64,000 nt of DNA from Galeruca laticollis (lineage: Eukaryota > Arthropoda > Insecta > Coleoptera > Chrysomelidae): assembly GCA_963921935.1 (NCBI GenBank), contig OY998185.1, positions 55,567,717-55,631,716 on the forward strand, read 5' to 3'. The notes beneath the pieces were generated by a model. It saw only the letters and a program-made list of their open reading frames with translations. It did no database searches and was not told where the DNA came from. This document shows, piece after piece, positions 37,515 through 50,735 of this stretch. Position numbers and translations under genes: made by a program. The stretch's first letter is position 1. Each line of letters begins with the position of its first letter.

Positions 37515-38009
37515 GTCACCTATCGATTTTAGATGAAATTTCATCTAATCAAACATGTTTCGAGAGGATGATAGGTCAAAAATATATTTTTGGAGAATTG
37601 CGAAAAATGCAATATTTTCCTTACTATAGTCCAGCTACATATTTGACGAAAAATGTTTTTCCTCTAAAATAATACTGAAATTATGAGAATAAGGGTTCTT
37701 TGATACGACAAATCGACTGGTGTTGTCCATTTTTCGATAAGGTGAATGTTTCAAATATTAGGAGAGCATTTAATTTAAAAGAAAACATGCCCTCATATAA
37801 AAAATGTTGCATACCAAAATAATGGAAGTATTCATTCAATTTTCTGAGAAAGTATCGTCAAAGTCCAATCTATGATATAAAAAATCAGGAGTTCTCTAAA
37901 ATGATGCGATTCAGAAGTATAGTGCGTCAAACTTGGAGTATCCAATGAAGAGGGTAAAATCAAATATCCATAGTTATTCAAAAATTGATAGAATTAGGGC
38001 ATTAACAAA
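37515..38009. repeat. Epsilon-like unit 77 with GTCAAAGTCC (pair with 39448-39942)
   Basis: Units 77 and 81 are both 495 bp and share a 1-bp loss (GTCAAAGTCCAATC) plus AATCAGGAGTTCTC, not seen elsewhere. They lie 1933 bp apart with two gamma units and a delta unit between them, which indicates a local duplication inside domain V. Confidence 0.8.
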
Positions 38010-38951
38010 GTCACCTATCGATTTTAGATGAAATTTCATCTAATCGAACATGTTTCGAGAGGATGATAGGCCGAAAATATATTTTTGGAGTATTGCGAAA
38101 AATGCTACATATTTGACGAAAAATGTTTTTCCTCTCAAAAAATACTGAAATTATGAGAATAAGGGTTCTTTGATACGACAAATCGACTGGTGTTGTCCAT
38201 TTTCCGATAAGATAAATGTTTCAAATATTGGGTGAGCATTTAAGTTAAAAGAAAACATGCCTTCATATAAAAAATAGTACAGACCAAAATATTGGAAGTA
38301 TTCATTCAATTTTCTGAGAAAGTATCGTCAAAGGTCCAATCTATGATACAAAAAACTGGGAGTGCTCTAAAATGATGCGATTCAGAAGTAGAGTGCGTCA
38401 AACTTGGAGTATCCAATGAAGAGGGTAAAATCAAATATCCATAGTTATTCAAAAATTGATAGAATTAGGGCATTAACAAAGTCACCTATCGATTTTAGAT
38501 GAAATTTCATCTAATCGAACATGTTTCGAGAGGATGATAGGCCGAAAATATATTTTTGGAGTATTGCGAAAAATGCTACATATTTGACGAAAAATGTTTT
38601 TCCTCTCAAAAAATACTGAAATTATGAGAATAAGGGTTCTTTGATACGACAAATCGACTGGTGTTGTCCATTTTCCGATAAGATAAATGTTTCAAATATT
38701 GGGTGAGCATTTAAGTTAAAAGAAAACATGCCTTCATATAAAAAATAGTACAGACCAAAATAATGGAAGTATTCATTCAATTTTCTGAGAAAGTATCGTC
38801 AAAGGTCCAATCTATGATACAAAAAACTGGGAGTGCTCTAAAATGATGCGATTCAGAAGTAGAGTGCGTCAAACTTGGAGTATCCAATGAAGAGGGTGAA
38901 ATCAAATATCCATAGTTATTCAAAAATTGATAGAACTAGGGCATTAACAAA
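38010..38951. repeat. Adjacent gamma units 78 and 79 (471 bp each)
   Basis: Two near-identical gamma units lie side by side; elsewhere gamma units are separated by others. They differ at ACCAAAATATTGG versus ACCAAAATAATGG and at the tails (GAATTAGGG then GTCACC, against GAACTAGGG then GTAACC). This is a single-unit tandem duplication or unequal exchange product. Confidence 0.85.
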
Positions 38952-40945
38952 GTAACCTATCGATTTTAGGTGAAATTTCATCTAATCGAACATGTTTCGA
39001 GAGGATGATAGGCCAAAAATATATTTTTGGAGTATTGCGAAAAATGCAATATTTTCCTTACTATAGTCCAGCTACATATTTGACGAAAAATGTTTTTCCT
39101 CTCAAAAAATACTGAAATTATGAGAATAAGGGGTCTTTGATACGACAAATCGACTGGTGTTATCCATTTTTCGATAAGATAAATGTTTCAAATATTAGGA
39201 GAGCATTTAAGTTAAAAGAAAATATGCCTTCATATAAAAAATAGTACAGACCAAAATATTGGAAGTATTCATTCAATTTTCTGAGAAAGTATCGTCAAAG
39301 GTCGAATCTATGATATAAAAAATCGGGAGTGCTCTAAAATGATGCGATTCAGAGGTAGAGTGCGTCAAACTTGGAGTATCCAATGAAGAGGGTAAAATCA
39401 AATATCCATAGTTATTCAAAAATTGATAGAATTAGGGCATTAACAAAGTCACCTATCGATTTTAGATGAAATTTCATCTAATCGAACATGTTTCGAGAGG
39501 ATGATAGGCCAAAAATATATTTTTGGAGAATTGCGAAAAATGCAATATTTTCCTTACTATAGTCCAGCTACATATTTGACGAAAAATGTTTTTCCTCTAA
39601 AATAATACTGAAATTATGAGAATAAGGGTTCTTTGATACGACAAATCGACTGGTGTTGTCCATTTTTCGATAAGGTGAATGTTTCAAATATTAGGAGAGC
39701 ATTTAATTTAAAAGAAAACATGCCCTCATATAAAAAATGTTGCATACCAAAATAATGGAAGTATTCATTCAATTTTCTGAGAAAGTATCGTCAAAGTCCA
39801 ATCTATGATATAAAAAATCAGGAGTTCTCTAAAATGATGCGATTCAGAAGTAGAGTGCGTCAAACTTGGAGTATCCAATGAAGAGGGTAAAATCAAATAT
39901 CCATAGTTATTCAAAAATTGATAGAATTAGGGCATTAACAAAGTCACCTATCGATTTTAGATGAAATTTCATCTAATCGAACATGTTTCGAGAGGATGAT
40001 AGGCCAAAAATATATTTTTGGAGTATTGCGAAAAATGCAATATATTCCTTACTATAGTCCAGCAACATATTTGACGAAAAATGTTTTTCCTCTAAAATAA
40101 TACTGAAATTATGAGAATAAGGGTTCTTTGATACGACAAATCGACTGGTGTTGTCCATTTTTCGATAAGGTGAATGTTTCAAATATTAGGAGAGCATTTA
40201 ATTTAAAAGAAAACATGCCCTCATATAATAAATGTTGCATACCAAAATAATGGAAGTATTCATTCAATTTTCTTGGAAAGTATCGTCAAAGGTCCAATCT
40301 ATGATATAAAAAATCGGGAGAACTCTAAAATGATGCGATTCAGAAGTAGAGTGCGTCAAACTTGGAGTATCCAATGAAGAGGGTAAAATCAAATATCCAT
40401 AGTTATTCAAAAATTGATAGAATTAGGGCATTAACAAAGTCACCTATCGATTTTAGATGAAATTTCATCTAATCGAACATGTTTCGAGAGGATGATAGGC
40501 CAAAAATATATTATTGGAGTATTGCGAAAAATGCAATATTTTCCTTATTTCCTTAAATAATAAGTCCAGCAACATATTTGACGAAAAATGTTTTTCCTCT
40601 CAAAAAATACTGAAATTATGAGAATAAGGGTTCATTGATACGACAAATCGACTGGTGTTGTCCATTTTTCGATAAGATGAATGTTTCAAATATTAGGAGA
40701 GCATTCAAGTTTAAAGAAAACATGCCTTTATATAAAAAATAGTACAGACCAAAATAATGGAAGTATTCATTCAATTTTCTGAAAAAGTATCGTCAAAGGT
40801 CCAATCTATGATATAAAAAATCGGTAGTGCTCTAAAATGATGCGATTCAGAAGTAGAGTGCGTCAAACTTGGAGTATCCAATGAAGAGGGTAAAATCAAA
40901 TATCCATAGTTATTCAAAAATTGATAGAATTAGGGCATTAACAAA
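38481..40945. repeat. Higher-order repeat copy 4 (2465 bp), displaced
   Basis: The gamma-delta-epsilon-zeta-eta order recurs with lengths 471, 496, 495, 496, 507, about 12.3 kb after the end of copy 3. Delta here lacks the AAATTTTTTAAAATT tail of copies 1-3, and epsilon has the GTCAAAGTCC variant. Confidence 0.85.
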
Positions 40946-42433
40946 GTCACCTATCGATTTTAGATGGAATTTCATCTAATCGAACATATTTCGAGAGGAT
41001 GATAGGCCAAAAATATATTTTTGGAGTATTGCGAAAAATGCAATATTTTCCTTACTATAGTCCAGCTACATATTTGACGAAAAATATTTTTCCTCTCAAA
41101 AAATACTGAAATTATGAGAATAAGGGTTCTTTGATACGAAAAATCGACTGGTGTTGTCCATTTTTCGATAAGATAATTGTTTCGAATATTAGAAGAGCAT
41201 TTAAGTTAAAAGAAAACATGCCTTCATATAAAAAATAGTACAGAACAAAATAATGGAAGTATTCATTCAATTTTCTGAGAAAGTATCGTCAAAGGTCGAA
41301 TCTATGATATAAAAAATCGGGAGTGCTCTAAAATGATGCGATTCAGATGTAGAGTGCGTCAAACTTGGAGTATCCAATGAAGAGGGTAAAATCAAATATC
41401 CATATTTATTCAAAAATTGATAGAATTAGGGCATTAACAAAGTCACCCATCGATTTTAGATGGAGTTTCATCTAATCGAACATGTTTCGAGAGAATGATA
41501 GGCCAAAAATATATTGTTGGAGTATTGCGAAAAATGCAATATATTCCTCACTATAGTCCAGCTACATATTTGACGAATCATGTTTTTCCTCTCAAAAAAT
41601 ACTGAAATTATGAGAATAAGGGTTCTTTGATACGACAAATCGACTGGTGTTGTCCATTTCTCGATAAGATAAATGTTTCAAATATTAGGAGAGCATATAA
41701 GTTAAAAGAAAACATGCCTTCATATCAAAAATAGTACAGACCAAAATAATGGAAGTATTCATTCAATTTTCTGAGAAAGTATCGTCAAAGGTCGAATCTA
41801 TGATATAAAAAATCGGTGGTGCTCTAAAATGATGCGATTCAGATGTAGAGTGCGTCAAACTTGGAGTATCCAATGAAGAGGGTAAAATCAAATATCCATA
41901 TTTATTCAAAAATTGATGGAATTAGGGCATTAACAAAGTCACCCATCAATTTTAGATGAAGTTTTATCTAATCGAACATTTTCCGAGAGGATGATAGGCC
42001 CAAAATATATTTTTGGAGAATTGCGAAAAATGCAATATTTTCCTTACTATAGTCCAGCTACATATTTGACGAAAAATGTTTTTCCTCTCAAAAAATACTG
42101 AAATTATGAGAATGAGGGTTCTTTGATACGACAAATCGACTGGTGTTGTCCATTTTTCGATAAGATAAATGTTTCAAATATTAGGAGAGCATTTAAGTTA
42201 AAAGAAAACATGCCTTCATATCAAAAATAGTACAGACCAAAATAATGGAAGTATTCATTCAATTTTCTGAGAAAGTATCGTCAAAGGTCCAATCTATGAT
42301 ATGAAAAATCGGGAGTGCTCTAAAATGATGCGATTCAGAAGAAGAGTGCGTCAAACTTGGAGTATCGAATGAAGAGGTTAAAATCAAGTATCCATAGTTA
42401 TACAAAAATTGATAGAATAAGGGCATTAACAAA

Positions 42434-42759
42434 GTCACCTATCGATTTTAGATGGAATTTCATCTAATCGAACATGTTTCGAGAGGATGATAGGCCAAAA
42501 AAAATATTGGGTGAGCATTTAAGTTAAAAGAAAACATGTCTTCATATAAAAAATAGTACAGACCAAAATAATGGAAGTATTCATTCAATTTTCTGAGAAA
42601 GTATCGTCAAAGGTCGAATCTATGATATAAAAAATCGGGAGTGCTCTAAAATGATGCGATTCAGAATTAGAGTGCGTCAAACTTGGAGTATCCAATGGAG
42701 AGGTTAAAATCAAATATCCATAGATATTCAAAAATTGATAAAATTAGGGCATTAACAAA
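42434..42759. repeat. Truncated satellite unit, 326 bp
   Basis: The shortest unit. The head matches unit 74 up to GGCCAAAAAAAAT, and at about 42497-42507 it passes directly into ATATTGGGTGAGC, the middle of unit 75. Either 170 bp was lost within one unit, or about 665 bp between a 74-like and a 75-like unit; the flanking lineages favour the second. The indel hotspot and the second palindrome are lost. A beta and a gamma unit follow. Confidence 0.9.
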
Positions 42760-43255
42760 GTCACCTATCGATTTTAGATGAAATTTCATCTAATCGAACA
42801 TGTTTCGAGAAGATGATGGGTCAAAAATATATTTTTAGAGTATTGCGAAAAATGCAATATTTTCCTTACTATAGTCCAGCTACATATTTGACGAAAAATG
42901 TTTTTCCTCTCAAAAAATACTGAAATTATGAGAATAAGGGTTCATTGATACGACAAATCGACTGGTGTTGTCCATTTTTCGATAAGATAAATGTTCCAAA
43001 TATTAGGAGAGCATTTAAGTTAAAAGAAAACATGCTTTCATATAAAAAATAGTACAGACCAAAATAATGGAAGTATTCATTCAATTTTCTGAGAAAGTCT
43101 CGTCAAAGGTCCAATCTATGATATAAAAAATCGGTAGTGCTCTAAAATGATGCGAATCAGAAGTAGAGTGCGTCAAACTTGGAGTATCCAATGAAGAGGG
43201 TAAAATCAAATATCCATAGTTATTCAAAAATTGATAGAATTAGGGCATTAACAAA

Positions 43256-44222
43256 GTCACCTATCGATTTTAGATGAATTTTCATCTAATCGAACATGTT
43301 TCGAGAGGATGATAGGCCGAAAATATATTTTTGGAGTATTGCGAAAAATGCTACATATTTTACGAAAAATGTTTTTCCTCTCAAAAAATACTGAAATTAT
43401 GAGAATAAGGGTTCTTTGATACGACAAATCGACTGGTGTTGTCCATTTTCCGATAAGATAAATGTTTCAAATATTGGGTGAGCATTTAAGTTAAAAGAAA
43501 ACATGCCTTCATATAAAAAATAGTACAGACCAAAATAATGGAAGTATTCATTCAATTTTCTGAGAAAGTATCGTCAAAGGTCCAATCTATGATACAAAAA
43601 ACTGGGAGTGCTCTAAAATGATGCGATTCAGAAGTAGAGTGCGTCAAACTTGGAGTATCCAATGAAGAGGGTAAAATCAAATATCCATAGTTATTCAAAA
43701 ATTGATAGAACTAGGGCATTAACAAAGTAACCTATCGATTTTAGGTGAAATTTCATCTAATCGAACATGTTTCGAGAGGATGATAGGCCAAAAATATATT
43801 TTTGGAGTATTGCGAAAAATGCAATATTTTCCTTACTATGGTCCAGCTACATATTTGACGAAAAATGTTTTTCCTCTCAAAAAATACTGAAATTATGAGA
43901 ATAAGGGTTCTTTGATACGACAAATCGACTGGTGTTATCCATTTTTCGATAAGATAAATGTTTCAAATATTAGGAGAGCATTTAAGTTAAAAGAAAACAT
44001 GCCTTCATATAAAAAATAGTACAGACCAAAATATTGGAAGTATTCATCCAATTTTCTGAGAAAGTATCGTCAAAGGTCGAATCTATGATATAAGAAATCG
44101 GGAGTGCTCTAAAATGATGCGATTCAGAGGTAGAGTGCGTCAAACTTGGAGTATCCAATGAAGAGGTTAAAATCAAATATCCATAGTTATTCAAAAATTT
44201 TTAAAATTAGGGCATTAACAAA
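43256..44222. repeat. Gamma-delta pair at the end of domain V
   Basis: A 471-bp gamma unit followed by a delta unit with GTTATCC, CAGAGGTAG and ATTTTTAAAATTAGGG. It is the start of a further five-unit repeat that is not continued, because the 482-bp family begins in the next unit. Confidence 0.82.
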
Positions 44223-46178
44223 GTCACCTATCGATTTTAGATGAAATTTCATCTAATCGAACATGTTTCGAGAGGATGATAGGTCAAAAATATATTTTTG
44301 GAGTATTGCGAAAAATGCAATATTTTCCTTACATATTTGACGAAAAATGTTTTTCCTCTCAAAAAATACTGAAATTATGAGAATAAGGGTTCTTTGATAC
44401 GACAAATCGACTGGTGTTGTCCATTTTTCGCTAAGATAAATGTTTCAAATATTAGGAGAGCATTTAAGTTAAAAGAAAACATGCCTTCATATAAAAAATA
44501 GTACAGACCAAAATAATGGAAGTATTCATTCAATTTTCTGAGAAAGTATCGTCAAAGGTCCAGTCTATGATATAAGAAATCGGGAGTGTCCTAAACTGAT
44601 GCGATTCAGAAGTAGAGTGCGTCAAACTTGGAGTATCCAATGAAGAGGGTAAAATCAAATATCCATAGTTATTCAAAAATTGATAGAATTAGGGCATTAA
44701 CAAAGTCACCTATCGATTTTAGATGGAATTTCATCTAATCGAACATTTTTCGAGAGGATGATAGGCCCAAAATATATTTTTGTAGAATTGCGAAAAATGC
44801 AATATTTTCCTTACATATTTGACGAAAAATGTTTTTCCTCTCAAAAAATACTGAAATTATGAGAATCAGGGTTCTTTGATACGACAAATCGACTGGTGTT
44901 GTCCATTTTTCGCTATGATAAATGTTTCAAATATTAGGAGAGCATTTAAGTTAAAAGAAAACATGCCTTCATATAAAAAATAGTACAGACCAAAATAATG
45001 GAAGTATTCATTCAATTTTCTGAGAAAGTATCGTCAAAGGTCCAGTCTATGATATAAGAAATCGGGAGTGTCCTAAACTGATGCGATTCAGAAGTAGAGT
45101 GCGTCAAACTTGGAGTATCCAATGAAGAGGGTAAAATCAAATATCCATAGTTATTCAAAAATTGTTAGAATTAGGGCATTAACAAAGTCACCTATCGATT
45201 TTAGATGGAATTTCATCTAATCGAACATGTTTCGAGATGATGATAGGCCAAAAATATATTTTTGGAGAATTGCGAAAAATGCAATATTTTCCTTACTATA
45301 GTCCAGCTACATATTTGACGAAAAATGTTTTTCGTCTCAAAAAATACTGAAATTATGAAAATTAGGGTTCTTTGATACGACAAATCGACTGGTGTTGTCC
45401 ATTTTTCGATAAGATAAATGTTTCAAATATTAGGAGAGCATTTAAGTTGAACGAAAACATGCCTTCATATCAAAAATAGTACAGACCAAAATAATGGAAG
45501 TATTCATTAAATTTCCTGAGAAAGTATCGTCAAAGGTCCAATCTATGATATAAAAATATGGGAGTGCTCTAAAATGATGGGATTCAGAAGTAGAGTGCGT
45601 CAAACTTGGAGTATCCAATGAAGAGGTTAAAATCAAATATCCATAGTTATTCAAAAATTGATAGAATTAGGGCATTAACAAAGTCACCTATCGATTTTAG
45701 GTGAAATTTCATCTAATCGAACATGTTTCGAGAGGATGATAGGCCAAAAATATATTTTTGGAGTATTGCGAAAAATGCAATATATTTCTTACTATAGTCC
45801 AGCTACATATTTGACGAAAAATGTTTTTCCTCTCAAAAAATACTGAAATTATGAGGATAAGGGTTCTTTGATACGACAAATCGACTGGTGTTGTCCATTC
45901 TTCGATAAGATAAATGTTTCAGATATTAGGAGAGCATTTAAGTTAAAAGAAAACATGCCTTCATATAAAAAATAGTGCAGACCAAAATAATGGAAGTATT
46001 CATTCAATTTTCTGAGAAAGTATCGTCAAAGGTCCAACCTATGATATAAAAAATCGGGAGTGCTCTAAAATGATGCGATTCAGAAGTAGAGTGCGTCAAA
46101 CTTGGAGTATCCAATGAAGAGGGTAAAATCAAATATCCATAGTTATTCAAAAATTGATAGAATTAGGGCATTAACAAA

Positions 46179-47144
46179 GTCACCTATCGATTTTAGATGG
46201 AATTTCATCTAATCGAACATTTTTCGAGAGGATGATAGGTTCAAAATATATTTTTGTAGAATTGCGAAAAATGCAATATTTTCCTTACATATTTGACGAA
46301 AAATGTTTTTCCTCTCAAAAAATACTGAAATTATGAGAATAAGGGTTCTTTGATACGACAAATCGACTGGTGTTGTCCATTTTTCGCTAAGATAAATGTT
46401 TCAAATATTAGGAGAGCATTTAATTCAAAAGAAAACATGCCTTCATATAAAAAATAGTGCAGACCAAAATAATGGAAGTATTCATTCAATTTTCTGAGAA
46501 AGTATCGTCAAAGGTCCAATCTATGATATAAGAAATCGGGAGTGTCCTAAACTGATGCGATTCAGAAGTAGAGTGCGTCAAACTTGGAGTATCCAATGAA
46601 GAGGGTAAAATCAAATATCCATAGTTATTCAAAAATTGATAGAATTAGGGCATTAACAAAGTCACTTATCGATTTTATATGGAATTTCATCTAATCGAAC
46701 ATGTTTCGAGATGATGATAGGCCAAAAATATATTTTTGGAGTATTGCGAAAAATGTAATATTTTCCAGCTACATATTTGACGAAAAATGTTTTTCCTTTC
46801 AAAAAATACTGAAATTATGAGAATAAGGGTTCTTTGATACGACAAATCGACTGGTGTTGTCCATTTTTCGCTAAGATAAATGTTTCAAATATTAGGAGAG
46901 CATTTAATTCAAAAGAAAACATGCCTTCATATAAAAAATAGTGCAGACCAAAATAATGGAAGTATTCATTCAATTTTCTGAGAAAGTATCGTCAAAGGTC
47001 CAATCTATGATATAAAAAATCGGGAGTGCTCTAAAATGATGCGAATCAGAAGTAGAGTGCGTCAAACTTGGAGTATCCAGTGAAGAGGGTAAAATCAAAT
47101 ATCCATAGTTATTCAAAAATTGATAGAATTAGGGCATTAACAAA
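46179..47144. repeat. Unit pair 95-96, duplicated at 47627-48604
   Basis: Both pairs consist of a 482-bp unit ending in GTGTCCTAAACTG followed by a unit starting GTCACTTATCGATTTTATATG with GAGATGATGATAGG and AATGTAATATTTTCC. The second unit here has the 12-bp deletion (TTTTCCAGC) that its partner at 48109 lacks, and the two end with different tails. Confidence 0.8.
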
Positions 47145-48604
47145 GTCACCTATCGATTTTAGATGGAATTTCATCTAATCGAACATTTTTCGAGAGGATG
47201 ATAGGCCCAAAATTAATTTTTGTAGAATTGCGAAAAATGCAATATTTTCCTTACATATTTGACGAAAAATGTTTTTCCTCTCAAAAAATACTGAAATTAT
47301 GAGAATAAGGGTTCTTTGATACGACAAATCGACTGGTGTTGTCCATTTTTCGACAAGATAAATGTTTCACATATTAGGAGAGCATTTAAGTTAAAAGAAA
47401 ACATGCCTTCATATAAAAAATAGTGCAGACCAAAATAATGGAAGTATTCATTCAATTTTCTGAGCAAGAATCGTCAAAGGTCCAACCTATGATATAAAAA
47501 ATCGGGAGTGCTCTAAAATGATGCGATTCAGAAGTAGAGTGCGTCAAACTTGGAGTATCCAATGAAGAGGGTAAAATCAAATATCCATAGTTATTCAAAA
47601 ATTGATAGAATTAGGGCATTAACAAAGTCACCTATCGATTTTAGATGGAATTTCATCTAATCGAACATTTTTCGAGAGGATGATAGGTTCAAAATATATT
47701 TTTGTAGAATTGCGAAAAATGCAATATTTTCCTTACATATTTGACGAAAAATGTTTTTCCTCTCAAAAAATACTGAAATTATGAGAATAAGGGTTCTTTG
47801 ATACGACAAATCGACTGGTGTTGTCCATTTTTCGCTAAGATAAATGTTTCAAATATTAGGAGAGCATTTAAGTCAAAAGAAAACATGCCTTCATATAAAA
47901 AATAGTACAGACCAAAATAATGGAAGTATTCATTCAATTTTCTGAGAAAGTATCGTCAAAGGTCCAATCTATGATATAAGAAATCGGGAGTGTCCTAAAC
48001 TGATGCGATTCAGAAGTAGAGTGCGTCAAACTTGGAGTATCCAATGAAGAGGGTAAAATCAAATATCCATAGTTATTCAAAAATTGATAGAATTAGGGCA
48101 TTAACAAAGTCACTTATCGATTTTATATGGAATTTCATCTAATCGAACATGTTTCGAGATGATGATAGGCCAAAAATATATTTTTGGAGTATTGCGAAAA
48201 ATGTAATATTTTCCTTACTATAGTCCAGCTACATATTTGACGAAAAATGTTTTTCCTTTCAAAAAATACTGAAATTATGAGAATAAGGGTTCTTTGATAC
48301 GACAAATCGACTGGTGTTGTCCATTTTTCTATAAGATAAATGTCTCAAATATTAGGAGAGCATTTAAGTTGAACGAAACCATGCCTTCATATCAAAAATA
48401 GTACAGACCAAAATAATGGAAGTATTCATTCAATTTTCTGAGAAAGTATCGTCAAAGGTCCAATCTATGATATAAAAATATGGGAGTGCTCTAAAATGAT
48501 GGGATTCAGAAGTAGAGTGCGTCAAACTTGGAGTATCCAATGAAGAGGTTAAAATCAAATATCCATAGTTATTCAAAAATTGATAGAATTAGGGCATTAA
48601 CAAA

Positions 48605-49262
48605 ATCACCTATCGATTTTAGGTGAAATTTCATCTAATCGAACATGTTTCGAAAGGATGATAGGCCAAAAATATATTTTTGGAGTATTGCGAAAAATGC
48701 AATATATTTCTTACTATAGTCCAGCTACATATTTGACGAAAAATGTTTTTCCTCTCAAAAAATACTGAAATTATGAGAATAAGGGTTCTTTGATACGACA
48801 AATCGACTGGTGTTGTCCATTTTTCGATAAGATAAATGTTTCAAATATAAGGCGAGCATTTAAGTTAAAAGAAAACATGCCTTCCAGCTACATAATTGAC
48901 GAAAAATGTTTTTCCTCTCAAAAAATAATGAAATTATGAGAATAAGGGTTCTTTGATACGACAAATTGACTGGTGTTGTCCATTTTTCGATAAGATAAAT
49001 GTTTCAAATATTAGGAGAGCATTTAAGTTAAAAGAAAACATGCCTTCATATAAAAAATAGTGCAGACCAAAATAATGGAAGTATTCATTCATTTTCTGAG
49101 AAAGTATCGTCAAAGGTCCAATCTATGATATAAAAAATCGGGAGTGCTCTGAAATGATGCGAATCAGAAGTAGAGTGCGTCAAACTTGGAGTATCCAATG
49201 AAGAGGGTAAAATCAAATATCCATAGTTATTCAAAAATTGATAGAATTAGGGCATTAACAAA
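48605..49262. repeat. Expanded satellite unit, 658 bp, with 163-bp internal duplication
   Basis: The unit runs normally to CATGCCTTC at 48884, then returns to CAGCTACAT at 48885. The stretch 48722-48884 is thereby repeated as 48885-49047. The breakpoint shares TC with the donor site and coincides with one edge of the indel hotspot. A 1-bp loss in the tail (TTCATTCATTTTC) explains 658 rather than 659 bp. Confidence 0.92.
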
Positions 49263-50735
49263 GTCACCTATCGATTTTAGATGGAATTTCATCTAATCGA
49301 ACATTTTTCGAGAGGATGATAGGCCCAAAATATATTTTTGTAGAATTGCGAGAAATGCAATATTTTTCTTACATATTTGACGAAAAATGTTTTTCCTCTC
49401 AAAAAATACTGAAATTATGAGAATAAGGGTTCTTTGATAAGACAAATCGACTGGTGTTGTCCATATTTCGATAAGATAAATATTTCAAATATTAGGAGAG
49501 CATTTAAGTTAAAATAAAACATGCCTTCATATAAAAAATAGTACAGACCAAAATAATGGAAGTATTCATTCAATTTTCTGAGAAAGTATCGTCAAAGGTC
49601 CAATCTATGATATAAGAAATCGGGAGTGTCCTAAACTGATGCGATTCAGAAGTAGAGTGCGTCAAACTTGGAGTATCCAATGAAGAGGGTAAAATCAAAT
49701 ATCCATAGTTATTCGAAAATTGATAGAATTAGAGCATTAACAAAGTCACCTATCGTGTTAGATGTAATTTCATCTAATCGAACATGTTTCGAGATGATGA
49801 TAGGCCAAAAATATATTTTTGGAGTATTGCGAAAAATGTAATATTTTCCTTACTATAGTCCAGCTACATATTTGACGAAAAATGTTTTTCCTTTCAAAAA
49901 ATACTGAAATTATGAGAATAAGGGTTCTTTGATACGACAAATCGACTGGTGTTGTCCATTTTTCTATAAGATAAATGTCTCAAATATTAGGAGAGCATTT
50001 AAGTTAAAAGAAAACATGCCTTCATATAAAAAATAGTACAGACCAAAATAATGGAAGTATTCATTCAATTTTCTGAGAAAGTATCGTCAAAGGTCCAGTC
50101 TATGATATAAAAAATCGGGAGTGCTCTAAAATGATGCGATTCAGAAGAAGAGTGCGTCAAACTTGGAGTATCCAATGAAGAGGGTAAAATCAAATATCCA
50201 TAGTTATTCGAAAATTGATAGAATTAGAGCATTAACAAAGTCACCTATCGATGTTAGATGTAATTTCATCTAATCGAAGATGTTTCGAGAGGATGATAGG
50301 CCAAAAATATATTTTTGAGGTCTTGCGAAAAATACAATATATTCCTTACTATAGTCCAGCTACATATTTGACGAAAAATGTTTTTCCTCTCAAAAAATAC
50401 TGAAATTATGAGAATAAGGGTTCTTGGATACGACAAATCGACTGGTGTTGTCCATATTTCGATAAGATAAATATTTCAAATATTAGGAGAGCATTTAAGT
50501 TAAAATAAAACATGCCTTCATATAAAAAATAGTACAGACCAAAATAATGGAAGTATTCATTCAATTTTCTGAGAAAGTATCGTCAAAGGTCCAATCTATG
50601 ATATAAAAAATCGGGAGTGCTCTAAAATGATGCGATTCAGAAGTAGAGTGCGTCAAACTTGGAGTATCCAATGAAGAGGGTAAAATCAAATATCCATAGT
50701 TATTCAAAAATTGATAGAATTAGAGCATTAACAAA

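Larger units (their letters stand above)
32558..44222. repeat. Domain V: mosaic of blocks from domains I-IV, units 67-90
   Basis: Unit starts: 32558, 33053, 33549, 34045, 34552, 35048, 35532, 36028, 36523, 37019, 37515, 38010, 38481, 38952, 39448, 39943, 40439, 40946, 41442, 41938, 42434, 42760, 43256, 43727. Segments match zeta-eta (33549-34551), units 11-12 of domain I (34552-35531), alpha-beta (36523-37514), the whole five-unit repeat (38481-40945) and pieces of the 2474-bp block (40946-42433). It reads as a patchwork made by repeated exchange. Confidence 0.82.

Noticed and set aside
48605..49262. Possible foreign insertion in the 658-bp unit
   Set aside because: The extra 163 bp is a direct copy of the unit's own 48722-48884 segment, so nothing foreign is present.
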